The position numbers and the translations under genes were made by a program. DNA of 64,000 nucleotides, taken from the NCBI GenBank assembly GCA_030949985.1, contig JAUZRX010000049.1:1-64000 (forward strand), read 5' to 3'. Below, piece by piece: positions 36,029 to 45,328 of the stretch (position 1 is the stretch's first letter; every line of letters begins with the position of its first letter). A model generated the notes under the pieces. The model did not search any database, was not told the DNA's origin, and worked only from the letters and a program-made list of their open reading frames with translations. Source of the DNA: Acidobacteriota bacterium (lineage in GTDB: Bacteria; Acidobacteriota; Polarisedimenticolia; J045).

Positions 36029-37342
36029 TCAGGAATCGGAGCCCGTGAAGCTGCGCTCGAGAGGCGCGAAGCGGTGCTCCCGAAGCAGCGACGCATCGCC
36101 CTCGCCGATACTCAGCCGGTAGCCCCAGCCTTCGAGCTCGTAGCGGATGGGCCGGCCCCAGGGATCGAAAAGGACCGGCTCCGAGAGCAGACCGAGGGCC
36201 TCCACGGAAGCCAGGTCCCTCGGCCAGGCCCCCTCGGCGAGGTAGTAGGCGCGTATGGCCTGCTCGATGCGGGCCAGCCGCGCCGCCGCAACGGCCCGGC
36301 GCAGGTGCTCGAGGCCGGTACTCTCGGAGAGCCATGCCGCCGAGGCCAGCGGCGCGGGGAGCCAGCGACCGACGGCTCCCGGCGCCAGGGCGCGCATCGT
36401 CTCCTGCACCGCCATCGCTCCCCCCAGCACGACCAGCAGGCTCAGCAAGCCGACCATCAGACGCGCCGGTCCCGCCGAGCGGAAGAGGCGCCCGCTGGGA
36501 GTCTTGCGCTCTTCGGTATCCTGGTCCGCAATCTCGACCAGCCGCCCTTCCACCAGCCGCGCCAGCGTCTTGAACGCCTCGAAGGTCCCCACTTCGCTGA
36601 GTTCGGCGATTTCCGTGGCGCTGCGGCGACCATCGACCCAACGCAGGATCTTCACCTCGCTGCGGGTCAGCTGCGGAGCCCCGGTGCGGGCTTCTTCCTC
36701 GAGAGGATCGGCAGGAATGAAGCCGAAGTCGATGTCATCCTCGTAGACCGAACCCCGAACCTCGGACGATTCGCTGCCCACCGTGGCCAGCACCTCCTGG
36801 GCCGCTCGGGTCGGTCGCAATACGGCCAGGCGCGAAGGGATCGTCCGCTCGATCAACGGCCATTCGTCGACCATCTGCGCTCCCTCCATCAGGAGGGTCT
36901 CGCAGGCAATCGGCGTGATGAACTCCCGGTCCCATTCCACCCGGCGGTTGGGCTGGAAGTCGTACTCGCCGTCCTGCCAGCGGAAGAGGTCGTAGATCGT
37001 CTCCGTGATTTGCAGCGAGAGCTGATGCCGCAGAGAGTCCTTGTCGACCCATCCCTGGCTGGCGAGGACATGACCGAGGCGCTGCAGGGTCTCGCGCTGA
37101 ATCGCCAAGGCCTCGTCGAGCCGGGCTTCGGTGAGTTTCCCCGTACGTACCAGGAGCTGCCCGACACGGTGCTCGAGGGGCCGCAGGCTGGAATCTGCCG
37201 CGACGACCCGACCGTTGTCGAAGGCGATGGAAATCTCGTCGCCGCCCCGCCGCAAGACCAGGACGCCGGTCTTCCGCTGCAGCCCGATGAGCTGCAGGAT
37301 GTCGGTCAGGGAGAAATCTCCCAGTGTTCCCTTCAGCGCCAT
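36029..37342 (-). CDS. DUF4388 (PATAN) protein with membrane anchor and pseudopilin-like C-terminus
   Basis: Residues 1-100 match DUF4388 (LKGTLGDFSLTDILQLIGLQ, RKTGVLVLRR), a domain found in gliding and two-component proteins. A helical middle part follows (LDEALAIQRETLQRLGHVLA, resembling the MshE N-terminal fold), and then a winged-helix-like segment. A single membrane helix (about residues 290-312) leads into a C-terminal block RIEQAIRAYYLAEGAWPRDL ... LFDPWGRPIRYEL that looks like the body of a GspG-type pseudopilin. The combination suggests a membrane protein tied to type II secretion or type IV pili, but this is inference. Confidence 0.7.
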   Translation of the reverse strand: MALKGTLGDFSLTDILQLIGLQRKTGVLVLRRGGDEISIAFDNGRVVAADSSLRPLEHRVGQLLVRTGKLTEARLDEALAIQRETLQRLGHVLASQGWVDKDSLRHQLSLQITETIYDLFRWQDGEYDFQPNRRVEWDREFITPIACETLLMEGAQMVDEWPLIERTIPSRLAVLRPTRAAQEVLATVGSESSEVRGSVYEDDIDFGFIPADPLEEEARTGAPQLTRSEVKILRWVDGRRSATEIAELSEVGTFEAFKTLARLVEGRLVEIADQDTEERKTPSGRLFRSAGPARLMVGLLSLLVVLGGAMAVQETMRALAPGAVGRWLPAPLASAAWLSESTGLEHLRRAVAAARLARIEQAIRAYYLAEGAWPRDLASVEALGLLSEPVLFDPWGRPIRYELEGWGYRLSIGEGDASLLREHRFAPLERSFTGSDS

Positions 37343-37345
37343 CGC

Positions 37346-39250
37346 CTAGCGCCCTCCCCGCCCGGCCGGTGGACGCGGCCGCGCCCCCGGCAGTTGACAG
37401 ACGATCCACAGCCCCAGCGCCGCCACCAGGTAGAGCCCTCCGGGGCGCCAGAGTACGCTTTCCGGCTGCAGGGGAAGCAACAGGCCCGGGCGAAGCCCGG
37501 CGATCAGCAGGAAACACCAGGCGCTGAACATGGCCCAGCCGATCCAGACCCGGCCTTCATGCACCAGGGCCAGGCCGGGCGCGAAAAGGTGCAGCGCATG
37601 GCGCCCACGACGCACCCGCACCAGGTAGCGGTCGATGCGCCGCGTCTGTTCTTCCCGGGCGCTGGGCGCCAGCCCTTCGCGACGGGAAAGAAGCTGGGAG
37701 CATGCCAGGCACAGGCCGTTGGCCGTCATCTCACCACTGCGCAGGGACGCCGCCTTGCCGCAGGTCTCGCAGCGCCGAATCTCCAGGCGACCACTGCGGA
37801 AACGCAGAACGAAGGCTCCCAGCAGGGCGGCCAGCGCCGCCAGGGTCATGGGACTGCCGGGCCGCATCGCCTTGCGCAATCCCGGCCGCAACTCATCGGC
37901 CAGCACCTGCCGGGCGACTTCGGTGACGGTGAAGGTGGGGTCCGCCACGTCGTCCTCCCGGGTGCGGGCCTCGAGACGAGCGACTTCTTTGCGGTCCAAG
38001 CGGTTGGCCTCGAGCAAGCACTCGTTGGCCTTGTCGAAGTCGAAAGTGGCCAGCCGGGCCTTCCACTGGTTGAACAGGGCCAGCACGCTCTCGCGATCGA
38101 TCTCCCGGGCCTGCCGGTAGTGCACCCCCGCCGCCTCGTACTTGCCGACCCGGTAGAGCACGTTTCCCAGGGCGATGCGGATCCGGGCGTCGTCGGGATC
38201 GAGTTTCGCAGCCTGGCGCAGGAGGGGTACGGCGCGGTTCGGATAGCGCGGCGCCAGCAAGCGGGCGAGCAACAGCTTCCAGGTCGCTTCCCGGGGATCT
38301 TCCTCGGCCAGCCTGGCCAGGCGAATCAGCAGGTCGGGCCGCAGGGAGCTCTCCACCGACGCCACCGCCACCTGGGCCGTCGGCGAGGCGGCCACCCCCG
38401 TCAACAGCCACAACCCACCCACCACGGGTGGTGTCAGAGCCAGCAGCAGCAGAAAGGCGTAGATCCAGCGCCGCTCGGCGGGTCGACAGGCCGGCACCAG
38501 GGCGACAGCCCAGAAGAACAGGCTCCAGATACCGATCACCAACATCGCCAGCGGCGAGAGCAGCAGGGTCCAGCCCACCGTCGACCGCCAGCGGGGATGC
38601 CAGTGGGGCGGGAGGTGAGAGTCCACCTCACGAACCAGCTCGGGCCCATGGCGCAAGAGCAGAACGATCAAGCTCAGCACTCCGGAAAGCAGCAGGGCGG
38701 CCCACAGGGCGCCGGTGAGATTGACCGCATCCCCGAAAAGCGTCCAGAACGAGTGCCAGCGTGTCGTCAGCGCCCGCCAGCCCAGGCTCAAGGCCCGGCT
38801 CCACTGCCCTTTCTCGCGGTTCGCCAGAGCCTCGGCCCACCACGCCCCGGCCTGCCGGGGATCGAGACGGCGGGCGAAGCGAAAATGCTGCACCGCCATG
38901 GCCAACTCGCCCCGCTCGAGGTGGCGGTAGCCCTCGGCGAGAACAGCCGCGGCCATCGGTTCGAGGCGCTCGACGCCCTCGTCCCGCAGAAAGCTCAGCA
39001 GTTCCTCGCCGGCCTCCGCGGCACCCTGGAGGTCGCGGGCGTCTTCCAACGCCTTCAGACGCCACCAGCGGGCCTCGATCCGGCTGAGCAGAGAGGCGGC
39101 CACTTCCACATCGCCACCGATCAGGCCGCCCTCGACGCCGTCTCCGGCGGCCCCCTCCGCCAGCGTCCGCCCCCCGGCTCCCCCCAGCAGGGCCAGGAGC
39201 GCGACCAGGAGGGAAAGCAGCCGGCGTGGAAGAAGGGGCACGGAGATCAT
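37346..39250 (-). CDS. Membrane protein with TPR region and zinc-finger motif
   Basis: The 634-residue protein has an N-terminal signal-like segment, a TPR-like stretch (RHLERGELAMAVQHFRFARR), three or more membrane helices around residues 165-290, and a second TPR block (YPNRAVPLLRQAAKLDPDDA). Then come another membrane helix, a CETCGK...CLAC pair of CxxC motifs and two C-terminal helices. No enzyme motif is seen. It overlaps the DUF1844 gene upstream by four bases and ends three bases before the DUF4388 gene, so these three probably form one operon. Confidence 0.7.
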   Translation of the reverse strand: MISVPLLPRRLLSLLVALLALLGGAGGRTLAEGAAGDGVEGGLIGGDVEVAASLLSRIEARWWRLKALEDARDLQGAAEAGEELLSFLRDEGVERLEPMAAAVLAEGYRHLERGELAMAVQHFRFARRLDPRQAGAWWAEALANREKGQWSRALSLGWRALTTRWHSFWTLFGDAVNLTGALWAALLLSGVLSLIVLLLRHGPELVREVDSHLPPHWHPRWRSTVGWTLLLSPLAMLVIGIWSLFFWAVALVPACRPAERRWIYAFLLLLALTPPVVGGLWLLTGVAASPTAQVAVASVESSLRPDLLIRLARLAEEDPREATWKLLLARLLAPRYPNRAVPLLRQAAKLDPDDARIRIALGNVLYRVGKYEAAGVHYRQAREIDRESVLALFNQWKARLATFDFDKANECLLEANRLDRKEVARLEARTREDDVADPTFTVTEVARQVLADELRPGLRKAMRPGSPMTLAALAALLGAFVLRFRSGRLEIRRCETCGKAASLRSGEMTANGLCLACSQLLSRREGLAPSAREEQTRRIDRYLVRVRRGRHALHLFAPGLALVHEGRVWIGWAMFSAWCFLLIAGLRPGLLLPLQPESVLWRPGGLYLVAALGLWIVCQLPGARPRPPAGRGGR

Positions 39251-39684
39251 TCTCCCTGCTGCTGTCGCCGTCGCACTTCGACGAACTGCATCTTCAACTC
39301 GACCAGGGCCTGCTCGAGCATCTGACTCTCGGAGGAGTCGAGCCGACCCTCCGTCTTTCGTCGCAGCAGTTCGAGGACCTCGATGGCATGGCGCGCCGCC
39401 GACACATCGACCCGCGGCTGGTTGGTGTCCGGATGAGGGATGACCCCCAGACCCGCCAGGCCCATCACCAGGAAAGGCCGCACCAGGTCGTCGAAGACGA
39501 TCTCGTAGGCCGGCGGCGCCTCGGCGGCACCCCGCTCGAGGACGCCCCCTCCCGGCAGCGGCACTTCCTCGACCTGGCGCCTCTCACCCGTCTCCGGATC
39601 GATGCGCCGCCGATCATGGACCTGCGGCTGCTGGTCGCCGGTGTCTTCGGCTGCGTTGCAGTGGTCGGAATCCTTCTCGATCAT
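39247..39684 (-). CDS. DUF1844 family protein
   Basis: The 145-residue protein starts with a polar, charged half (about residues 1-60). It then has the family's helical core (IVFDDLVRPFLVMGLAGLGV ... ARHAIEVLELLRRKTEGRLD ... EQALVELKMQFVEVRRRQQQ). DUF1844 proteins are common in Acidobacteriota and deltaproteobacteria and have no known function. It is divergent from mazG across a 147-base region without other genes. Confidence 0.8.
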   Translation of the reverse strand: MIEKDSDHCNAAEDTGDQQPQVHDRRRIDPETGERRQVEEVPLPGGGVLERGAAEAPPAYEIVFDDLVRPFLVMGLAGLGVIPHPDTNQPRVDVSAARHAIEVLELLRRKTEGRLDSSESQMLEQALVELKMQFVEVRRRQQQGE

Positions 39685-39831
39685 GACGCAGACTCTCCCC
39701 GAGGATCTCCGAATGACAATCTAGGGTCTCGGGGAGAATAGCATCCACCCGCAGCGTTTGCGGCACACAGGATCGACCCGTTTCGAAAAACGGCGGAGCC
39801 CGGCGGCGCCGCCCTCGCCGGAGAAAGCACC

Positions 39832-40641
39832 ATGAGCAAAGGAACCATCGGCACCCTGCTCGACATCATGGCGCGCCTGCGCAGCCCGGGAGGCTGCCCT
39901 TGGGATCGCGAGCAGACCCCCGCTTCACTGCGGACCTACCTGCTCGAAGAGGCGTTCGAGACGGCCGAAGCCATCGATTCCGGCGACTGGGAGCACCTGC
40001 GCGAGGAGTTGGGCGACCTGCTGCTCCAGGTGGTTTTCCTGGCCCGTATCGCCGAGGAGGAGGGACATTTCGCCTTTCCCGACGTGGTGCGGACCATCGC
40101 CGACAAGCTGCTGCGGCGCCATCCCCACGTCTTCGGTGACGAACGGGCCGCCGAAGATCCCGCCGAGGCCTGGGCGCGCTGGGAGGCCATCAAGCAGGAA
40201 GAGCGCCGCACCCAGGACGGGACACCGGCCGCGGCATCCAGGATCCCCCGCGTGCCGGCCCACCTGCCCGCCCTGGTCGCCGCCCATCGCCTGGCGGACA
40301 AGGCGGCCCGGGCCGGCTTCGCCTGGCCTTCAGCCGGGGCCGCCCTGGAGAAGGTGCGCGAAGAAGTCGAGGAAGCGGACCAGGCCCTGGCCGACGGCGA
40401 CCCCGGAAAACTCGCCGAAGAGATCGGCGACCTGCTCTTCGCCACCGCCGGTTTCGCGCGCCAGGCGGGCGTCGACCCGGAGGCCGCGCTGGCTTCCGCC
40501 AATCGCAAGTTCGTCTCCCGTTTCCAGGCGGTCGAGGCGCTGGCCGGCGCCCGGGGAGAGGAACTCGAAGAGTTGGATGCCCGGCGGCTCGACGCACTGT
40601 GGCGGCAGGCCGCCGGGAAGGACGGCCAGCCGGAGCCGTGA
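39832..40641 (+). CDS. mazG: Nucleoside triphosphate pyrophosphohydrolase MazG
   Basis: The 269-residue protein has the two tandem MazG domains of the full-length enzyme. Each has an EEx(12-28)ExxD metal site: LLEEAFETAEAIDSGDWEHL followed by LREELGDLLLQ in the first, and VREEVEEADQALADGD with AEEIGDLLFATAGF in the second. The opening LDIMARLRSPGGCPWDREQT is the standard MazG start. It hydrolyses non-canonical or excess NTPs to NMP and pyrophosphate and can lower ppGpp under stress. Confidence 0.95.
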   Translation: MSKGTIGTLLDIMARLRSPGGCPWDREQTPASLRTYLLEEAFETAEAIDSGDWEHLREELGDLLLQVVFLARIAEEEGHFAFPDVVRTIADKLLRRHPHVFGDERAAEDPAEAWARWEAIKQEERRTQDGTPAAASRIPRVPAHLPALVAAHRLADKAARAGFAWPSAGAALEKVREEVEEADQALADGDPGKLAEEIGDLLFATAGFARQAGVDPEAALASANRKFVSRFQAVEALAGARGEELEELDARRLDALWRQAAGKDGQPEP

Positions 40642-40669
40642 ACACCGAGACGTCGGGGAGTCGGACGGG

Positions 40670-41620
40670 TCAGAGCACCTCGCTGAACCTTCCCATGCGA
40701 CGGAAGCGATCGTAGCGCTGGTCTACCAGTTCATCGGGGCCCAGGGCGGCCAGGTCGGCCAACTGGCGCTCGAGGGTCTCGCCGACCCGGGCGATGGCTC
40801 CCTGAACGTCCGAATGGGCGCCGCCCGGAGGCTCCTCGATCACCTCGTCGATCACGTCGAGTTCCTTCAGATCCCGGGCCGTCAGTTTCAGCGCTCCCGC
40901 CATCTCCTCGGCCTTTCCGGCATCCCTCCAGAGGATCGATGCGCAGCCCTCGGGGCTGATCACCGAGTAGATCGCGAACTCGAGCATGTTGATGCGATTG
41001 CCCACCGCGATGGCCAGCGCCCCCCCCGATCCTCCTTCCCCGGTCACCGTCACCACCACGGGCACCCGCAACCGGGCCATCTCCCGCAGATTGGTGGCGA
41101 TGGCCTCGGCCTGGCCCCGCTCTTCGGCATCCAGACCCGGATAGGCCCCGGGGGTATCGACGAAGGCGATCACCGGACGGCCGAACTTCTCGGCCAACTG
41201 CATCACCCGCAGGGCCTTGCGGTAACCCTCCGGGCGGGGCATGCCGAAATTGCGCTCGATTTTCTGCCGGGTCTGCCGGCCTTTCTGGTGCCCCACCACG
41301 GCCACCGGGCGGCCCTTGAAGAAGGCGAACCCGGCCAGGAGCGAGCGGTCGTCGGCAAAACGGCGATCACCGTGCAGTTCCTGCCAGCCCTCCATCAGGC
41401 CCTGGATGTAGTCCAGGGTGTAGGGGCGCCGGGGATGGCGGGCCACCTGGGTGATCTGCCAGGGATCGAGCCGGGAGTAGATCTTCCGCCGCAGGTCGAG
41501 AAGTTGCTCCCGCAGGCGCGCGATCTCCTCCGCCAGGGCGGGATCGGCCAGCCCGGCCAGTTCCTCGATCTTCTGCTCGAGTTCGACGATCGGTTTTTCG
41601 AAGGGGACGGCAGCGCTCAT
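40670..41620 (-). CDS. accA: Acetyl-CoA carboxylase carboxyltransferase subunit alpha
   Basis: The 316-residue subunit matches AccA: FEKPIVELEQKIEELAGL at the N-terminus, DPWQITQVARHPRRPYTLDY, VIAFVDTPGAYPGLDAEERG, and VTVTGEGGSGGALAIAVGNR with the CoA and biotin-carboxyl site. With AccD, encoded elsewhere, it makes malonyl-CoA for fatty-acid synthesis. The ATG at 41620 with GAGGAA upstream is a better start than the ATG at 41644. Confidence 0.97.
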   Translation of the reverse strand: MSAAVPFEKPIVELEQKIEELAGLADPALAEEIARLREQLLDLRRKIYSRLDPWQITQVARHPRRPYTLDYIQGLMEGWQELHGDRRFADDRSLLAGFAFFKGRPVAVVGHQKGRQTRQKIERNFGMPRPEGYRKALRVMQLAEKFGRPVIAFVDTPGAYPGLDAEERGQAEAIATNLREMARLRVPVVVTVTGEGGSGGALAIAVGNRINMLEFAIYSVISPEGCASILWRDAGKAEEMAGALKLTARDLKELDVIDEVIEEPPGGAHSDVQGAIARVGETLERQLADLAALGPDELVDQRYDRFRRMGRFSEVL

Positions 41621-41663
41621 GGGTTCCTCGGGAAAGCCCCGCATTCTACCCTACCGGGCCCGT

Positions 41664-42563
41664 TCAGGCGCGGGGGTGATGGGCGTCGTAGAGCCGGCGC
41701 AGGCGTTCGCGGGCCACGTGGGTGTAGATCTCGGTAGTGGAGATGTCCCGGTGGCCGAGCAGGCTCTGCACCGTGCGCAAATCGGCGCCGTGCTCCACCA
41801 GGTGCGTGGCAAACGAATGCCGCACCACGTGGGGCGAGATGCGCTCCGGAGCGATGCCGACCCGGGGGGCGAGTCGCCGGAGAATCAGCCAGAAGCCCTG
41901 GCGGGTCAGGGGCCGACCGCCCCGCCCCGGGAAAAGCACGTCGGAGCCCCGTGCCAGGCGGGGATGCCCATCCGCGAGATAGGCGTCCAACGCTTCGAGA
42001 GCCGCACGGCCCAGGGGGACGATCCGCTCCCGCGATCCCTTGCCCACCACACGGGCCAGTCCGCGGCGGAGATCCAGGTCTCCCACCCTCATGGCTACCA
42101 GTTCGGAGACCCTCACCCCCGTCGCGTAGAGGACCTCGATCATCGCCCGGTCCCGCTGCCCCCGGGGCGTAGCGGTATCCGGCGCGGCGATCAGGCGTTC
42201 GACCTCCTCTCCGGTGAGTACCCGAGGCAGCGTTCGGTGCCGCCGGGGAGCTTCCAGCCGCCGGGCCGGATCGTCCTCCCGACGGCCTTCCTCTCGCAAG
42301 TGCCGGGCCAGAGCCCGGGCCGCCGAGAGCCGGCGCGCCCGGGTCGAGGGGGCGAGTCCGGCCAGGGCCGCAGCCCTCAACCAGCCCTCCAGATCCTCCT
42401 CGGTGGCCTCTTCGAGGCTTCCGCGGCCTCGAAGGTCCATCCACCGGCGCAGATCCTCGAGGTCCGAGAGATAGGCCTCCACGGTACGCGGGGACAGGCC
42501 GCGGACGGCCACGAGGTCCGCGGCCAACTCCGCGAGAACGCCCTTCGGCCTCGATCGGCTCAC
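41664..42563 (-). CDS. Tyrosine recombinase XerC/XerD
   Basis: The 299-residue recombinase has an N-terminal SAM-like core-binding domain (LSPRTVEAYLSDLEDLRRWM). The catalytic domain holds the full set: Arg in LYATGVRVSELVAMRVGDLD, Lys in VVGKGSRERIVPLG, HVVRHSFATHL, HRDISTTEIYTHV with the nucleophile Tyr. Length and motif spacing match the Xer dimer-resolution recombinases rather than phage integrases. It starts with a GTG overlapping the dtd stop (GTGA). XerC and XerD cannot be separated by eye. Confidence 0.9.
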   Translation of the reverse strand: MSRSRPKGVLAELAADLVAVRGLSPRTVEAYLSDLEDLRRWMDLRGRGSLEEATEEDLEGWLRAAALAGLAPSTRARRLSAARALARHLREEGRREDDPARRLEAPRRHRTLPRVLTGEEVERLIAAPDTATPRGQRDRAMIEVLYATGVRVSELVAMRVGDLDLRRGLARVVGKGSRERIVPLGRAALEALDAYLADGHPRLARGSDVLFPGRGGRPLTRQGFWLILRRLAPRVGIAPERISPHVVRHSFATHLVEHGADLRTVQSLLGHRDISTTEIYTHVARERLRRLYDAHHPRA

Positions 42564-43006
42564 GAGGGTCCCTCGAGCAGGAAGGTCACCGGCCCGTCGT
42601 TGACCAGCTCGACCTCCATCCTCGCGCCGAAGACGCCCGTCTCGACCGGCAACCCCTCGGCCGTCAAAGCCGCCGCGAAACACTCGTACAGCCGACGGCC
42701 TTCCTCCGGCGGCGCGGCCGGATCGAAGGAGGGGCGCCTTCCCTTGCGGGTGCGGGCCGGGAGGGTGAACTGGGAGACCAGCAGCACGGCCCCGCTCACC
42801 TCCCCCAGACTACACCGCCAGAGTTCACCTTCCGGAGAAGGGAAGAACTTCAGCGCCGCGACCCGCCGCGCATACCAGCGGGCATGCTCCTCGGTATCCG
42901 CGCGCTCGACGCCCAGCAGGACCAGCACGCCCCGCCCGATGCGGGCTTGCGTCTCTCCATCGACCCGGACCTCGGCCCGGGCGACCCGCTGCACGAGCAC
43001 CTTCAT
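42560..43006 (-). CDS. dtd: D-aminoacyl-tRNA deacylase
   Basis: The 148-residue protein is the standard length of DTD. It has MKVLVQRVARAEVRVDGE at the start, the LLVSQFTLPARTRKGRRPSF motif and the C-terminal NDGPVTFLLE motif whose cis-Gly-Pro forms the chiral filter. It removes D-amino acids (and glycine from tRNA-Ala) from mischarged tRNAs. The ATG at 43006 follows GGGAG; the frame remains open upstream to 43555 only as a shadow of ssb. Confidence 0.96.
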   Translation of the reverse strand: MKVLVQRVARAEVRVDGETQARIGRGVLVLLGVERADTEEHARWYARRVAALKFFPSPEGELWRCSLGEVSGAVLLVSQFTLPARTRKGRRPSFDPAAPPEEGRRLYECFAAALTAEGLPVETGVFGARMEVELVNDGPVTFLLEGPS

Positions 43007-43201
43007 CACGACTCCCGGCCGGAGGGTGCGCCCGGCGGCATCATCCGGCGTGAACATGGTAGCGCGTCCCGTGCGGCGGGGACCGGGTTGCGTGACCGGG
43101 AGCCCGGAAGCCCGCGGCGGCTTGACCGCCGGAGACGGCTGTGCGAGCCTGCCCGGAGCAACAACGGACGAAGTTCTGGACAGTCGAAAAGGAGCGTCGA
43201 C

Positions 43202-43612
43202 ATGGCATCGATGGCAAAGATCACCATCATCGGCAACCTCGGTCGGGACGCCGAGTTGAAGTACCTGGGCAGCGGAACTCCCGTGGCCGAGTTCTCCGTG
43301 GCGACCAACGAGCAGTGGAAGGATCGCAACGGCAACCCCCAGGAGCACACCCAGTGGTTCCGCATCAGCTTGTGGGGCAAACAGGCCGAAACCCTCAAGC
43401 CGTACCTGCTCAAGGGCAAGCAGATCTACGTCGATGGCCGTCTGCGGGTGCGGGAGTACAACGACCGGGACGGCAACAAGCGCTTCAGCTGTGACGTGCG
43501 GGCGGACACGATCCAGCTGCTCGGCGGCCGCGGCCAGGAGTCCGGAGGCGGACACTCCGGAGAACTCCAGAGCGACGACAGCAGCTACAGCGACGAAGAG
43601 ATCCCGTTCTGA
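43202..43612 (+). CDS. ssb: Single-stranded DNA-binding protein
   Basis: The 136-residue protein has an OB-fold (KITIIGNLGRDAELKYLGSG, EHTQWFRISLWGKQAETLKP, YVDGRLRVREYNDRDGNK), a short Gly/Ser-rich linker and the acidic tip DEEIPF, the docking peptide for replication and repair partners. AAGGAG lies eight bases before the ATG. It is divergent from dtd across 195 bases with no other gene. Confidence 0.96.
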   Translation: MASMAKITIIGNLGRDAELKYLGSGTPVAEFSVATNEQWKDRNGNPQEHTQWFRISLWGKQAETLKPYLLKGKQIYVDGRLRVREYNDRDGNKRFSCDVRADTIQLLGGRGQESGGGHSGELQSDDSSYSDEEIPF

Positions 43613-43624
43613 TCGGCACGCGGG

Positions 43625-44467
43625 CTAACGGCCCATCTCTTCCTGGTAGAGCCGCCGGAGGTAGGTCGGATCCGCCAACTGGTCCAGATTGGGAGGATTG
43701 AGCTGGGCGTCGAGCGAACCGATCACCGCCGGCCGCCGTCGCCCCTCTTCGTTGCCCACTCTGTCCACGGCCCGGACCCGGTAGAAGACGATGCGTCGAG
43801 TGTCTTCCCGGATGTCGGGAACCGTCAGCTCCGTGTACTCCGTCTCCCCGATCAGGTAGCGGGTCATCACCGGGTAGCGCTTGAGCTTGCGCGTGTACTG
43901 GTAGACACGGTAGCCGGCGACGTCGTCGTACCTCTCCTCCACGTCCAGGTCCACCGCATCCCATCTTAGCTCCAGCTCTCCCCTCTCGTTGATGGCGAGC
44001 ACCAGCGTATCCACCGGGGCTGGAGGCAGGGTATCGACGATGAAGTAACCGGAGCCATCGAGCGGCTCCCACGGACCCCCTCCGACAGCCTTGCTCGCCC
44101 GCCAGTAGTACTCCCCGTCGCGCAACCTCCCGCGCGAACGAAAGTGGATGCCTTCGTAATTCACGGGGGTGTATTTCTCCGGTACGTCCTCGACGCCCAT
44201 CAGATCGCCGAAGATCCAGCCGGCTTTCGACTTTCGCGAGTCGAAACTGGCGACGATCTCCTCGAAGTCGCTGTCCACCGCCACCTCGATCCGGTAGTAC
44301 TCCTCTTTCTCGGGCCCACCGTCGGCAGCGATATAGAACTCGATTTTCTGGGAGACCCGGTCGCCATCCACGGGGGAACCCACGGATTCATCGCTGTAGG
44401 CCTTCGCCGAGGCGATGGTCAGGCTCGCGGCGACGAGCACAGGCAGAATCCGCAGGATTCGAGGCAT
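43625..44467 (-). CDS. Exported protein with fibronectin-III-like region, unknown function
   Basis: The 280-residue product has a signal peptide (ILRILPVLVAASLTIASAKA). Two beta-rich segments follow (YYRIEVAVDSDFEEIVASFD; YYWRASKAVGGGPWEPLDGS) and then a fibronectin-III-like unit (LELRWDAVDLDVEERYDDVA ... VFYRVRAVDRVGNEEGRR). It has the look of a periplasmic or surface binding protein; no catalytic motif is seen. The ATG at 44467 has AAGG upstream and a strong promoter further up. Confidence 0.7.
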   Translation of the reverse strand: MPRILRILPVLVAASLTIASAKAYSDESVGSPVDGDRVSQKIEFYIAADGGPEKEEYYRIEVAVDSDFEEIVASFDSRKSKAGWIFGDLMGVEDVPEKYTPVNYEGIHFRSRGRLRDGEYYWRASKAVGGGPWEPLDGSGYFIVDTLPPAPVDTLVLAINERGELELRWDAVDLDVEERYDDVAGYRVYQYTRKLKRYPVMTRYLIGETEYTELTVPDIREDTRRIVFYRVRAVDRVGNEEGRRRPAVIGSLDAQLNPPNLDQLADPTYLRRLYQEEMGR

Positions 44468-44501
44468 GGGCGACCTTCCCAAGGGGGGTTCGATGCCTCG
44501 A

Positions 44502-44530
44502 CTTATACTGTCCTGCCGGGCGAACGGCAA
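44502..44530 (-). promoter_or_regulatory. Strong sigma-70 promoter for the exported Fn3-like protein
   Basis: On the minus strand TTGCCG (44530-44525) and TATAAG (44507-44502) are separated by exactly 17 bases. They lie 35 bases upstream of the ATG at 44467. Confidence 0.65.
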
Positions 44531-44579
44531 ATCAGCAGGCGACTAGACGCTTGCTCCGAAGTTTGCGTAGCGCGGTCGT

Positions 44580-45296
44580 TCAGAGCGTCGCGAGCCACTG
44601 CCGGGCCCGCTCGAGAACGGGTGATTCCGGATAGAGTTCACCGACCTCTTCGAGGGTCTCGCGCGCCTCGTCCGACTGCCCGGCCTTGCTCTGGCAGCGG
44701 CCAAGCGCGAAAAGAGCCAGGTCGCGGGGGTAGCCCGAGCCCTCGTCCGCCAGTTCGGCCCACGACTCGATGGCCTTTTCGTACTGTCCGGCCCGCTCGA
44801 GCGCGGCGGCCAGCAGGGCCCGAGACGCGGGGCCCAAGGTAGGGTCACCGCTGAGGGCCGAGACGGCCGCTTCGAGCTTGGCGATCGCCTCGTCGGTCCG
44901 ACCGGCCTCGAGCAGGGCCTTGCCCTGGAGGTAGAGCGCCACATGGGACCCGGCGCCCATTCCCGAGGCGGCTTCCCCGAGACGTTCGACGGCCGCCTGC
45001 AGACGCGCCTCGTCGGACTCGAAGGAAGGCTGGTAGGGATCGCCGGGACGAGCCTCACCCTCATCGGCCACGGTGGCGAAAAGGGCCGCCTCACCCCGGG
45101 ACAACCGGTCGGCCACCTTGTCCGCCTGGACCCGGCTGAAGGTCCAGAAGCCCGAGACCACGACCACCAGGCCCAGAATGGCGGCAGCGCCGTAGAGGAA
45201 GGGCCTGGGATTCTCTTCGAGCACCCGCAGGGCACGCACCGTGCCGTCGACGAATTCGTCGTGCTTGATCTCTTTTCTCGTCAGCCGATCCACCAT
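44580..45296 (-). CDS. Membrane-anchored TPR protein (YfgM-like)
   Basis: The 238-residue protein has a basic cytoplasmic start (RLTRKEIKHDEFVDG), one membrane helix (about residues 33-52, YGAAAILGLVVVVSGFWTF) and a periplasmic TPR region (ALYLQGKALLEAGRTDEAIA, AAALERAGQYEKAIESWAEL). This is the layout of YfgM/TPR_21 proteins, which help hand secreted proteins from the Sec translocon to periplasmic chaperones. No BamB gene follows; a tRNA gene lies just upstream. Confidence 0.8.
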   Translation of the reverse strand: MVDRLTRKEIKHDEFVDGTVRALRVLEENPRPFLYGAAAILGLVVVVSGFWTFSRVQADKVADRLSRGEAALFATVADEGEARPGDPYQPSFESDEARLQAAVERLGEAASGMGAGSHVALYLQGKALLEAGRTDEAIAKLEAAVSALSGDPTLGPASRALLAAALERAGQYEKAIESWAELADEGSGYPRDLALFALGRCQSKAGQSDEARETLEEVGELYPESPVLERARQWLATL

Positions 45297-45328
45297 CTGC
45301 CACCTCCGCAGGGCCCTGCCGAAACATA

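Noticed and set aside
36074-39325. Plus-strand frame of 1083 codons
   Set aside because: It is antisense to the DUF4388 and TPR membrane genes. The product is Gln/Arg/Pro-rich and lacks any domain.
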